NCBI RefSeq assembly: GCF_011378715.1
Contig: NZ_WTKU01000014.1
Location: 1-64,000 of the forward strand
Source of the DNA: Psychromonas sp. SA13A
GTDB lineage: Bacteria > Pseudomonadota > Gammaproteobacteria > Enterobacterales > Psychromonadaceae
Length of the DNA stretch: 64,000 nucleotides
Direction: 5' to 3'
Part shown: positions 55,959 to 64,000 of the stretch, piece after piece
Layout: every line of letters begins with the position of its first letter
Numbering within the stretch: the first letter of the stretch is position 1
Notes under the pieces: generated by a model
What the model saw: the letters and a program-made list of their open reading frames with translations, nothing else
Told to the model about the DNA's origin: nothing
Databases searched by the model: none
Position numbers and translations under genes: made by a program

Positions 55959-56834
55959 CTAAGCCTTTTTCTGGATCAGTAGCCCTGTGATTATCAAGAC
56001 TAACCCAATGATAGTTGCAGGATAGATAGTTTCTCCAATGATTTGACTTAATAGCAGTAAAGAAACAAAGGGCGAGATAAAAATTAAATTACTTATTTTA
56101 CTAGTGCTTTCTGCGTATTTAAGTGCGGTTAACCAAGCCACAAAAGCCAGACCCATTTCAAATAGACCGATGTAAGTTGCCCCTAACCAACCTTGCCAAG
56201 CAGTGATATTAATATCATCGAATATTATTACTGTTAGTAATACCATGGGTAAACTGCATAAAAAGCATAATAATAAAGCAATCATCGGGTCAGCATCATT
56301 CTTACTATTAAATATCCAATAACAGGCCCACAGTATAGTGCTTAATAAAGCCAAAACAACACCTGTAGGGCTTTCAAAATCAAGCGCTAATAGATTGCCT
56401 TTGGTGGCAATAACCAATGCTCCTAAATACCCTAAGGTAATGGCGATAATGTCATTTCTACGTAATTTTTGCCCTAGTACTGGCACGGCTAATAACGAGA
56501 GGGTGATCGCCCAAGTATAATTTAGTGATTGTGCTTGTTGCGCAGGCAATAAATCATAGGCTTGGAAAAGCAGTAAATAATATAAAAATGGATTAATTGC
56601 ACCCATTAAAAGATAGAAATAGGGTCTTTTAAAAAAACTCGTTTTAAGTAAAGTGATTTTATGTTGTCGATAACAAATAAACAGCAAAACTAAGCTACTG
56701 ACCAAGCTGGCTACAAGTAGCATTTGTAATGCACTAAAGTAAGTTAAAGTTATCTTAAACGCAGTGGCAACTGTCGACCACATTAATACTGCAAGTAGCG
56801 CAAATAGCGTGGCGGTTTTTTGGTTTTTGATCAT
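55959..56834 (-). CDS. EamA/DMT-family transporter
   Basis: 291 residues with ten predicted membrane helices in two EamA repeats (first about 6-135, second 150-289). Start MIKNQKTATLFALLAVLMWS is typical of the family. Substrate unknown; relatives export amino acids or metabolites. It stands alone. Confidence 0.82.
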   Translation of the reverse strand: MIKNQKTATLFALLAVLMWSTVATAFKITLTYFSALQMLLVASLVSSLVLLFICYRQHKITLLKTSFFKRPYFYLLMGAINPFLYYLLLFQAYDLLPAQQAQSLNYTWAITLSLLAVPVLGQKLRRNDIIAITLGYLGALVIATKGNLLALDFESPTGVVLALLSTILWACYWIFNSKNDADPMIALLLCFLCSLPMVLLTVIIFDDINITAWQGWLGATYIGLFEMGLAFVAWLTALKYAESTSKISNLIFISPFVSLLLLSQIIGETIYPATIIGLVLIITGLLIQKKA

Positions 56835-57197
56835 GGCGGGTTACTCTATGGGATGCCTCTGTTAGACATTTGATGGTATTAATACGGAGAGACTTTAATT
56901 TGAAAGTTTTTATTCCCGCCTCATTTTAATTTCAAATTACTTTTACTTTAAAAAACTAAACTTTTGAATAACTTAAAATCAACCTTGTGATTTTGAACAC
57001 TTTTTTGTTAAATTATTGTTACTTTTATTTAGTGCTTTGATTAGTCAAATGTTTTCACTTATTTATTAAGATCCGTTACCACTTCTTTTCAAATTTATAA
57101 TACCTTTACATTTGGGCTTGCTGATTTTTTCACCTTGGATGATAACGGGTATAGTAATATCGCTAGCTAAGTGATCTTATTGTTAGCTAGCTGAGTA
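56835..57197. other. Gap between EamA gene and tesA, nothing recognised
   Basis: 363 AT-rich bases. No gene or clear terminator is seen. Confidence 0.5.
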
Positions 57198-57800
57198 TTA
57201 TTTAATGATTTTGCCTAGTTCGGTTGCAATAAATTCTGCTATCCAAGGTTGAGCAATCACTTTTGGGTGTAAACCATCACGCATCATCCATTCAGGTTTA
57301 GTGATCACATCCTCTAAAAAGAAGGGCATCAGAGGTACATTTTTCTGTTCGCTTAAGGCAGGATAAATACTAGAAAAAGCCTCACTATAGCGTTTGCCGT
57401 AATTAGTTGGGACTCGAATTTGCATTAAAATGGGTTGTGCATTTTGTGCTTGGATATTATCAATAATAATGCTTAAATTATTACTAACAATAGTGGGTGA
57501 AAAACCACGTAATCCATCATTTGCTCCCAATTCAATTAAAACAAAATCAGGTTGATGCTTTTTTAATAAAGCCGGTATACGTGCTAATCCATTACCGCTT
57601 GTATCTCCAGAAATACTGGCATTTACAACGGTAATTTCTTGATTTTTTTGTTTTAATTGTTCAGGTAATAACACTGGCCAGCTTTTCTCCACTGGCATTT
57701 GGTAACCGGCACTTAGGCTATCTCCTACAATCAGTAACGTGTTACTGTAAACCAAAGACGAAAATAGCAATGAGAATAATAAGGAAACGAGTTTAATCAT
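57198..57800 (-). CDS. tesA: Acyl-CoA thioesterase I / lysophospholipase TesA
   Basis: Periplasmic SGNH hydrolase with thioesterase, lysophospholipase and protease activities. 200 residues. Signal peptide 1-19 (VSLLFSLLFSSLVYS). Block I GDSLSAGYQM has the nucleophile S28; GANDGLRG holds the Asn of block III; D175 and H178 lie in RDGLHP. Its ATG and that of ybbA overlap on opposite strands in the four bases CATG. Confidence 0.95.
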   Translation of the reverse strand: MIKLVSLLFSLLFSSLVYSNTLLIVGDSLSAGYQMPVEKSWPVLLPEQLKQKNQEITVVNASISGDTSGNGLARIPALLKKHQPDFVLIELGANDGLRGFSPTIVSNNLSIIIDNIQAQNAQPILMQIRVPTNYGKRYSEAFSSIYPALSEQKNVPLMPFFLEDVITKPEWMMRDGLHPKVIAQPWIAEFIATELGKIIK

Positions 57801-58485
57801 GAGTCAATCCATTATAAGTGTTAAGAATATTACTAAATCAGTAATAAGTAATGATAACGAACTATCTATCCTAAAGGGGATTTCCTTTAACATCAATGCC
57901 GGTGAATCGGTTGCTATTATGGGAACCTCGGGTGCAGGTAAGTCAACTTTGATGAGTTTACTTGCAGGGCTAGACCAACCTACATCAGGTTCAATTACTC
58001 TATTAGATTCAGAAATTTCAGCTATGGACGATGAACAAAGAGCTAAAATTCGCAGTGAATCAATTGGTTTTGTGTTTCAGAACTTCTTACTCATTCCCTC
58101 TTTGAATGCATTACAAAATGTCACTCTACCCATGGTATTACGTGGTAGTGAAGATGAAAGCAGTAATAATCAGAAAGCCAAACAACTTTTAAAAGAAGTT
58201 GGCTTAACAGGTCGTGAAACTCACTTACCCACACAGCTTTCAGGTGGAGAGCAACAGCGTGTAGCTTTGGCGCGTGCTTTTGTCACGGAGCCTAAAGTTC
58301 TTTTTGCCGATGAACCTACGGGCAATTTAGATCAACAAACCGCACAAAATATTATTGAGCTGTTGTTTAAAATGAATCAAGAGCAGGGGACAACACTGAT
58401 TTTAGTGACCCACGATGCAAACCTCGCTAAGCGTTGCCAACGCACGCTGATTATTAACGATGGGCAATGTCAGGAAAGTGCATGA
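57799..58485 (+). CDS. ybbA: ABC transporter ATPase YbbA
   Basis: ATPase partner of YbbP, of the MacB/LolD type. 228 residues. Walker [10 protein letters not shown] at 42-50, signature [15 protein letters not shown] and Walker [14 protein letters not shown]. Start ATG with GAG seven bases upstream, inside the tesA coding region. It overlaps ybbP by four bases (ATGA). Confidence 0.93.
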   Translation: MSQSIISVKNITKSVISNDNELSILKGISFNINAGESVAIMGTSGAGKSTLMSLLAGLDQPTSGSITLLDSEISAMDDEQRAKIRSESIGFVFQNFLLIPSLNALQNVTLPMVLRGSEDESSNNQKAKQLLKEVGLTGRETHLPTQLSGGEQQRVALARAFVTEPKVLFADEPTGNLDQQTAQNIIELLFKMNQEQGTTLILVTHDANLAKRCQRTLIINDGQCQESA

Positions 58486-60899
58486 AAACCAATAAAATGA
58501 TAATAAGCTGGAGCTGGCGAGAGATCTGGTTTGGGCAATTATGGCCAGTAATGGTCGCATTAACACTCATTATTGCCTGTGTGGTTGCTTTATCAACACT
58601 GGCGCTACGTGTTGAAAAAGTGATGACTAACCAAGGTCGCTCTTTATTAGCTGCAGATCTCGTATTTCGTTCCTCTAATCCTATTCCCGATACCTTGGTA
58701 GAACAGGCCAATCAAGCAGGATTAACGGTTTCATCGCAAAGTCGATTCCAGACTATGGCATTTAGTGATCTGAAAATGCAGCTGGTAACAGTTAAAAGTG
58801 TTGAAGCTAGTTATCCACTACGAGGAGTATTAAATTTATCCAATAAAAGTAATGATATCTCGCATCATGTGAACCCTGGAGAATTATGGATCGCGCCACG
58901 TTTACTGTCTCTTTTAGATGCTGAAATAGGTGATACCTTAGCCATTGGTGATGCAGATTTAACTATTACCGGATTAATTAAAGATGAGCCTGAATTAGCT
59001 TATAACCCTTTTAACAGCATTCCTAATCTATTTATTCATGCCAGCGATTTGGATAAAACGGGCGCAGTGCAGGTCGGGAGCCGTGTACGCTACCGGTTAT
59101 TTATTAACGGAGACTTAACCACACTAGCCAAATTGCAACAGGATTATGAATTACAAGCGGGTGAATCTTGGGTTGATCAGAGTAAAGAAAGTCGTGCTGC
59201 CGGATTAATGGAAAAAGCTAAGCAGTATTTATCATTAACCATCTTGATGGTGATCTTAATGGCTGCCGTTACCTTGATCCTAACTTGTTTACATTATGCT
59301 CGAAATCGTAGCGAAACCGTCTCCATGTTAAAAAGTATGGGGGCTAGTCGCGCTTGGTTACGAGTGTGGTTAAGTACACAAGTGCTGATCATGTTTGTTG
59401 TTGCTTTTGTTGTTGGTAGTGCTGCTGGATTATTATTAGAGTTCTTATTACGCCTACCATTGGTTGATATTTTACCTAAACAATTACCAACTGTTGGTCT
59501 ACAACCATTTATGTTTGCTATCGGTGTGGCACTCTGTATTGGTTTACCTGCATTATTGATCCCTTTAACTCGTCTGTTAGATGCACCTGCAATTAATGTT
59601 ATTCAACAACAGGTGACCACACGTTATTCAAAAACGAGTTGGTGGTTACTACTATTACCGATCACAGCCTTGGTGGTATTTTACGGTAGTAATAAATTAG
59701 TATGGATGGTGTTAATTGGTTTATTGGTGTTATTTGTTTTACTCGCATCACTCAGTTACGGGTTATTAAAAGCGCTAGGTAAATTGAAATGGCGTGCTGC
59801 ATTTAGTTTAGCGTTAAGTCGTATCAACCGTTCACCTAAAAATAGCATGATGCAATTGGCTGCTTTATCGGGTTCATTGATGCTGGTGGCATTAATCTGG
59901 TTAATTAAAAGTGACCTATTAGGGGACTGGGAGCAGACTTTAGCTGCCGATGCACCCAATGTATTTGCTATTAACATTAGCCCTGAACAACAGCAAGGTT
60001 ACTTACAACAGATCGATCAACTGCAATTACCACGTAGTGAAGCTTTTGCAATTATTAGAGGCCGAATTACGGATATCAACGAAGTCAGCACTACCGAGCT
60101 CGCTATTTACCAAAATAAAGATGTGCGTATTCTAAAACGTGAAATTAATTTTACTTGGGCGAAACAGTTACCGGTCTATAACGAAGTGATTGCTGGAGAA
60201 TGGACGGGAGAAAAAACCGTTTCTATTGAACAGGAGGTTGCCAGTGAATTAGGGGTTACCTTAGGTGATAAGCTTACTTTTGAAGTAAATAGCCAACCCT
60301 TTACGGCGACGGTTAATTCTATTCGTGCGGTGGAGTGGCAAAGTTTAAAACCTAACTTTGTGTTTATTTTTAGCGAAGACGTGATTGCTGATTTGCCAAC
60401 TACGTGGATGGTGAGCTTTAGAGCCGGACAAGATCAAACGCCATTAGTTAATGAACTTGCACGTTCATACCCAACGGTGACGTTATTAGATCTGCGTACC
60501 ATGGCCGATAAAATACAGGGGTTATTAAGACAAATCTCATGGTCTTTAACTGGCCTTGCTGCTTTAGGCGTGATGGCGGGGATCTTATTAATCTTTACCT
60601 TATTGCGTCTAAGCTTGAGCGAACGTAAAAGAGAGATCACCTTATATCGTACATTAGGCGCAAGCAAAAAACGCATTAGCCATACCTTATGGGCTGAGTA
60701 TGGTTTGTTAGCGGTTAGTGCTGGTTTTGTCGCCGCTATTGCTGCAGAGATTATATTAGCAAGTTTAATGACCTGGGGATTTGAATTACCGATACAACTC
60801 CATCCGAGTATGTGGTTAACTCTTCCTCTTTTAGCGGTATTAATTGTATTTTTAAGTTTAAGTACAGTGATTAAAGAGCTATTGAAACCTTTAAGATAG
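58482..60899 (+). CDS. ybbP: FtsX-like ABC permease YbbP
   Basis: Large permease of about 805 residues, as in E. coli (804). One N-terminal helix (about 13-35), a periplasmic domain, then two sets of FtsX-type helices (about 250-370 and 400-440, and the last three from 685 onward). It probably forms with YbbA a mechanotransmission-type complex rather than a classic importer; in E. coli the pair lies beside tesA. The ATG at 58482 is the coupled start; an ATG 15 bases upstream is unlikely. Confidence 0.92.
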   Translation: MKTNKMIISWSWREIWFGQLWPVMVALTLIIACVVALSTLALRVEKVMTNQGRSLLAADLVFRSSNPIPDTLVEQANQAGLTVSSQSRFQTMAFSDLKMQLVTVKSVEASYPLRGVLNLSNKSNDISHHVNPGELWIAPRLLSLLDAEIGDTLAIGDADLTITGLIKDEPELAYNPFNSIPNLFIHASDLDKTGAVQVGSRVRYRLFINGDLTTLAKLQQDYELQAGESWVDQSKESRAAGLMEKAKQYLSLTILMVILMAAVTLILTCLHYARNRSETVSMLKSMGASRAWLRVWLSTQVLIMFVVAFVVGSAAGLLLEFLLRLPLVDILPKQLPTVGLQPFMFAIGVALCIGLPALLIPLTRLLDAPAINVIQQQVTTRYSKTSWWLLLLPITALVVFYGSNKLVWMVLIGLLVLFVLLASLSYGLLKALGKLKWRAAFSLALSRINRSPKNSMMQLAALSGSLMLVALIWLIKSDLLGDWEQTLAADAPNVFAINISPEQQQGYLQQIDQLQLPRSEAFAIIRGRITDINEVSTTELAIYQNKDVRILKREINFTWAKQLPVYNEVIAGEWTGEKTVSIEQEVASELGVTLGDKLTFEVNSQPFTATVNSIRAVEWQSLKPNFVFIFSEDVIADLPTTWMVSFRAGQDQTPLVNELARSYPTVTLLDLRTMADKIQGLLRQISWSLTGLAALGVMAGILLIFTLLRLSLSERKREITLYRTLGASKKRISHTLWAEYGLLAVSAGFVAAIAAEIILASLMTWGFELPIQLHPSMWLTLPLLAVLIVFLSLSTVIKELLKPLR

Positions 60900-61254
60900 G
60901 TTTAGCGTGCAATATATAGCCACATTATGAGCGTTATAGTGTGGTTATATTTACAGCGTGGCTATTTGTACAAGTATTACTGAGAAAAATCATCGCTGGC
61001 TACCAGTCGGCTGCTGATTAGTTGCACATTTTTTCTAGCAATACGGCAAAAATTAATCTCATGAAGGGCTTTCATTGTATTGAGTTGAAGTTATTTTTTA
61101 ATAAAGGATCATTGCACTAAAATAAGCGTGTTTTATAGTTGCACCTAAGTTGAAAAGTCCGTAAACTTCGGCCTTCACTTTACTGCTGAATTAGTGATCG
61201 GCAGTAATAATTAAAATAGGTTATTCACATAACCACAAAATATCGGAGTACGTT
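60900..61254. other. rpsO leader and upstream gap
   Basis: 355 bases. TACTGCTGA and TCGGCAGTA can form a hairpin at about 61180-61206 in the presumed leader of rpsO, where S15 autocontrol structures are known in relatives. CGGAG precedes the ATG. No truB gene is upstream. Confidence 0.5.
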
Positions 61255-61524
61255 ATGTCACTAAGTGCAGAACAGAAAGCTGAGATTGTAGCAAAATTTG
61301 GTCGCGCAGAAGGCGATACTGGTTCACCTGAAGTTCAAGTTGCATTGTACACAGTACAAATCAACCACCTTCAAGGCCATTTCAAAGAGCACATCCATGA
61401 TCACCACAGCCGTCGTGGTCTATTACGCATGGTTAGTCAACGTCGTAAATTACTTGACTACTTAAAGCGTAAAAATGTTGCAGCTTACACAGCATTAATC
61501 GCAGAATTAGGTCTACGTCGTTAA
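61255..61524 (+). CDS. rpsO: 30S ribosomal protein S15
   Basis: Primary 16S rRNA-binding protein of the small subunit. 89 residues, normal length. [18 protein letters not shown], then [23 protein letters not shown] in part, is the clear family pattern. CGGAG lies six bases before the ATG. In most gammaproteobacteria it is between truB and pnp; here it is followed by a strong terminator and an ABC transporter. Confidence 0.97.
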   Translation: MSLSAEQKAEIVAKFGRAEGDTGSPEVQVALYTVQINHLQGHFKEHIHDHHSRRGLLRMVSQRRKLLDYLKRKNVAAYTALIAELGLRR

Positions 61525-61546
61525 TTTCGACTTAAACACTGATTTC

Positions 61547-61573
61547 AAAAAGAGCCTAAGGGCTCTTTTTTTG
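61547..61573 (+). terminator. Intrinsic terminator after rpsO
   Basis: AAAAGAGCC and GGCTCTTTT pair across TAAG, followed by T residues. It ends the rpsO transcript about 23 bases after the stop, so no read-through to pnp is expected. Confidence 0.9.
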
Positions 61574-61777
61574 TTTGTGTTCAGGTAAATTGATAGATAA
61601 ATTTATCTGTTATCAAATAAATAAAATTTAAGTCCTATTTTTTATGATCAACATAGATATTTTTGATCTTAAATTAAGACAATAAAACGGTCGACTTAGC
61701 CTTAACAAGAACATTAGAATATTACAGTGATCTACTAACCATTTTACCCATAGGTATTTCAATAGGTACTTGGTAAT

Positions 61778-61813
61778 ATTGAAGTTAACTGGTACCGTTA
61801 AGCTCAATATATT
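61778..61813 (+). promoter_or_regulatory. Possible TrpR operator and promoter of trpXYZ
   Basis: The stretch around GTTAAC at 61784-61789 reads AGTTAACTGGTAC, differing at one base from the right part of the E. coli trp operator; the left arm matches poorly (about 13 of 18 in all). TTAACT (61785-61790), a 17-bp spacer and TATATT (61808-61813) form a weak promoter overlapped by this site. Confidence 0.4.
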
Positions 61814-61967
61814 AACGCCAAATGAAAATAAATATCTTAAGTTTATTGATTGGTATGACATCAACTCTTCTATACACAAAGCTTATATCGATTATATTAA
61901 ATTCGTGATTCTAGTCATAAATAGAATACTTATTTATTATGGTTGCTATTACCTAAGGGATTAAATT

Positions 61968-62927
61968 ATGAAGCTAAATTCAATTATTAAAAGTACTTTA
62001 CTGGCTGCTGCAGTCATCTCTACAGGTTTGCAAGCTAAACCTGTTTATGTTGCAACCACAGCGATTGTTGAACACCCTGCACTAGATGCAGTTCGAGACG
62101 GTGTTAAATTAGTATTAGAAGAAAATGGCTATACGGGTGACGAATTAAAATTCACTTACGAAAGTGCTCAGGGTCAACCTGCTATTGCTGCACAAATTGC
62201 TCGTAAAATGGTCGGTGATGAACCTGATGTGATTGTCGCTATTGCAACGCCTTCAGCGCAAGCAGCTGTGAGTGTAAGTCGTAATATCCCTGTTGTATTT
62301 TCTGCTGTAACGGATCCGATTGGTGCTAAATTAGTACCTACTTTAAAACAGCCTGGCAGTAATGTTACGGGTTTATCTGACATGGTGAATGTGAGACAAC
62401 ATTTAGCCTTGATCAAAGAGTTTGTGCCTAACTTAAAAACAGTCGGTGTACCTTACAATCCAGGTGAAGCAAATTCAGTATCAAGTGTCGCTGCATTAAA
62501 AATTGCAGCAGCGGAAATGGGCATTGAAGTGATTGAATCTGCAGCGCCAAAATCTGCGGACGTAATGATCGCAACAAAACAACTGGTTGGTAAAGTAGAT
62601 GCTATTTACTGCCCAATCGACAATACAATCATTAGTGCTGTTGAATCCGTTATTAAAGTGGGTATCGATGCGCAAATCCCTGTGTTTGCAGGTGATACAG
62701 ATACCGTAGCGCGTGGTGCTGTTGCCGCTGTTGGTTACAACTACTTCGATTTAGGTCGTCAAACGGGTGATATCGTTGTGCGTATTCTGAAAGGTGAAAA
62801 AGCCGGCTCAATTGATGTCAAAATGGCGCAAGGAACTGACCTTTATGTTAACCCTAAAATGGCCGCAAAAATGGGTATAGAAGTACCTGCTGCTGTACTT
62901 GCTCGTGCAACTAAAGTTATTAAATAA
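61968..62927 (+). CDS. trpX: ABC transporter substrate-binding protein, TrpX type
   Basis: 319-residue periplasmic binding protein with signal peptide cleaved after LQA at 23. It belongs to the DUF534/ABC_sub_bind family: YESAQGQPAIAAQIARKMV in part, IVAIATPSAQAAVS, VFSAVTDPIGAKLV, TGLSDMVNV, GVPYNPGEANS and AVGYNYFDLGRQTG. In Vibrio and relatives members next to such a permease are called TrpX and are predicted tryptophan transporters; substrate is inferred, not shown. Confidence 0.78.
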   Translation: MKLNSIIKSTLLAAAVISTGLQAKPVYVATTAIVEHPALDAVRDGVKLVLEENGYTGDELKFTYESAQGQPAIAAQIARKMVGDEPDVIVAIATPSAQAAVSVSRNIPVVFSAVTDPIGAKLVPTLKQPGSNVTGLSDMVNVRQHLALIKEFVPNLKTVGVPYNPGEANSVSSVAALKIAAAEMGIEVIESAAPKSADVMIATKQLVGKVDAIYCPIDNTIISAVESVIKVGIDAQIPVFAGDTDTVARGAVAAVGYNYFDLGRQTGDIVVRILKGEKAGSIDVKMAQGTDLYVNPKMAAKMGIEVPAAVLARATKVIK

Positions 62928-62939
62928 GAACGGAACAAT

Positions 62940-63845
62940 ATGTCACTTTTTTCATTTTTAGGTACGTTAGAAATTGGCCTCATTTATGGCTTAGTCGCTA
63001 TTGGGGTTTACCTTACTTTTCGTATCTTAGATTTTCCAGATCTAACGGTTGACGGTAGTTTTACACTCGGGGCTGCTGTGACAGCAACCCTGATTGTAAT
63101 GGGCGTTAATGTTTTTTTAGCAACTGTTGCTGGCACCATCGCAGCCGCATGTGCAGGGTTAGTCACTGCATGGTTAAACTTACGTTTTGACATTCTACAT
63201 TTGTTAGCCAGTATTTTAACCATGACAGCTCTGTATACGATTAACCTACGAGTAATGGGGAAACCAAACGTAGCATTAATCATGGAACCGACCATTTTAA
63301 CGCCTTTCGAAGGCATATTTGGTCTGCCTGATATGTATATGCGCGTTATATTTGTAGCTGTTTGTGCGTTGATTGGCGGGTTATTAGTCGCTTGGTTCTT
63401 AAAAACACAATATGGATTAGCAATGCGCGCTGTAGGCTCTAATAAGCGTATGGCACAAGCCAATGGTATTGTGGTCAAGCAAAAAGTTTATGCTGGATTA
63501 GCACTTTCCAACGGATTAGTGGGATTAGCTGGCGCATTGTTTGCTCAAACCAATGGCTTTGCCGATTCTACTATGGGTATTGGTACCATCGTGGTTGGTT
63601 TAGCCGCAGTAATAATTGGTCAATCATTGTTTGCTAGTCGTTCAATGTATGTGATCGTATTAAGCTGTATTGTTGGTTCTGTATTGTATCGACTAGCTGT
63701 TTCTATGGCACTTAATGCTGATTTCTTAGGTTTTAGTGCGTCAGATTTAAACTTGATCACGGCAGTACTAGTTGCCTTGGCATTGATCTTTCCTAAGCTA
63801 CGTAATGAATGGAAAGCTAAACAAGCAGCGAGGAAAGAAGCATGA
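62940..63845 (+). CDS. trpY: ABC transporter permease, TrpY type
   Basis: 301-residue integral membrane permease of the branched-chain amino-acid/ribose (BPD_transp_2) class, with eight to nine helices. Features are [29 protein letters not shown] in part, and GNSTM-like loop [22 protein letters not shown]. It starts 12 bases after the TrpX gene and overlaps the ATPase gene by four bases (ATGA). Confidence 0.8.
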   Translation: MSLFSFLGTLEIGLIYGLVAIGVYLTFRILDFPDLTVDGSFTLGAAVTATLIVMGVNVFLATVAGTIAAACAGLVTAWLNLRFDILHLLASILTMTALYTINLRVMGKPNVALIMEPTILTPFEGIFGLPDMYMRVIFVAVCALIGGLLVAWFLKTQYGLAMRAVGSNKRMAQANGIVVKQKVYAGLALSNGLVGLAGALFAQTNGFADSTMGIGTIVVGLAAVIIGQSLFASRSMYVIVLSCIVGSVLYRLAVSMALNADFLGFSASDLNLITAVLVALALIFPKLRNEWKAKQAARKEA

Positions 63846-64000
63846 TTAGTTGTAAAGAGTTACACGTTACGTTTAATCGTGGTTTACCCACTGAAAAGTT
63901 AGCATTACGTGGTATTGACTTAACCATACCGCAAGGTGAATTTGTTACTGTTATTGGTTCTAACGGTGCTGGTAAATCAACACTGTTAAATACAATTGCT
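63842..64000 (+). CDS. trpZ: ABC transporter ATPase, TrpZ type, cut by window end
   Basis: Only the first 53 codons are present. They include Walker [11 protein letters not shown] at 39-48 and a normal ABC start ([18 protein letters not shown]). The rest is beyond the window. It overlaps the permease gene by four bases. Confidence 0.8.
   Translation, partial: MISCKELHVTFNRGLPTEKLALRGIDLTIPQGEFVTVIGSNGAGKSTLLNTIA

Larger units (their letters stand above)
61525..61967. other. Gap between rpsO and TrpX gene
   Basis: 443 bases. Contains the rpsO terminator, a TrpR-like site and promoter candidate, and about 150 bases of leader. A 64-codon frame at 61770-61964 has one Trp only and no ribosome-binding site, so I do not call it. 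Confidence 0.5.

Noticed and set aside
61770-61964. Possible leader peptide before the TrpX gene
   Set aside because: Contains a single Trp, no Trp run and no terminator/antiterminator pair, so attenuation by a trp leader is not supported.

Overview
The window reads as chromosomal DNA of an AT-rich marine gammaproteobacterium. Gene content and order fit Psychromonas or a close relative in the Alteromonadales/Vibrionales neighbourhood; this genus guess is an inference from remembered synteny, since no search was run. Most of the sequence is housekeeping DNA in order shared with E. coli and Vibrio: sbcD-sbcC, ychF-pth-rplY, prs-ispE-lolB, recN-nadK against grpE, dnaK-dnaJ, uvrY-uvrC-pgsA-glyW-cysT-leuZ, tesA against ybbA-ybbP, rpsO, and the tRNA operon Met-Leu-Gln-Gln.

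Layout. 1-1039: a complete IS1595-family insertion sequence whose left end is the first base of the window. 1.2-4.4 kb (minus): an operon of poorly characterised genes (DUF3549, DUF3301, KfrA-like coiled coil, DUF2310 zinc ribbon, CreA). 4.7-6.1 kb: a small membrane protein and a PEP-CTERM protein. 6.7-15.4 kb (minus): a complete 2-methylcitrate cycle operon of the AcnD/PrpF type, led by its own GntR-family regulator, for propionate use. 15.8-18.7 kb: yqcC, truC with a repeat-built N-terminal extension, two unknown genes and a YqfO-like protein. 18.7-23.9 kb: a YnfM/YnfL-like transporter and LysR pair, YcxB, MetC and a CPBP protease. 23.9-26.7 kb: arrays of a roughly 143-bp repeat on both sides of a family 8 glycosidase gene, ending in decayed insertion-sequence remains. 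26.7-29.3 kb: a DUF938 methyltransferase, a DUF2237 protein, and a tRNA operon with several decaying tRNA copies, one split by a MITE-like insert. 29.5-64 kb: mainly housekeeping genes, with a DeoR regulator, a response-regulator diguanylate cyclase, a second PEP-CTERM protein, an EamA exporter and, at the right edge, a TrpX-type ABC transporter whose ATPase gene is cut by the window end.

Regulatory signals visible include two near-consensus LexA boxes upstream of recN, sigma-32 type promoters before grpE and dnaK, sigma-70 promoters with GC-rich discriminators before both tRNA operons, an operator candidate before the prp operon, a possible TrpR site before the TrpX gene, and many intrinsic terminators.

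I found no convincing novel defence system, biosynthetic cluster or CRISPR array. The unusual signal is repeat-driven remodelling: tRNA-Leu copies duplicated with their terminators in two separate tRNA operons (a 134-bp tandem unit after leuZ), a 171-bp tandem duplication of the uvrC 3' end, short in-frame repeats inside proteins (TruC, CPBP), short tandem repeats abutting recN, and interspersed ACCACGAAG arrays.
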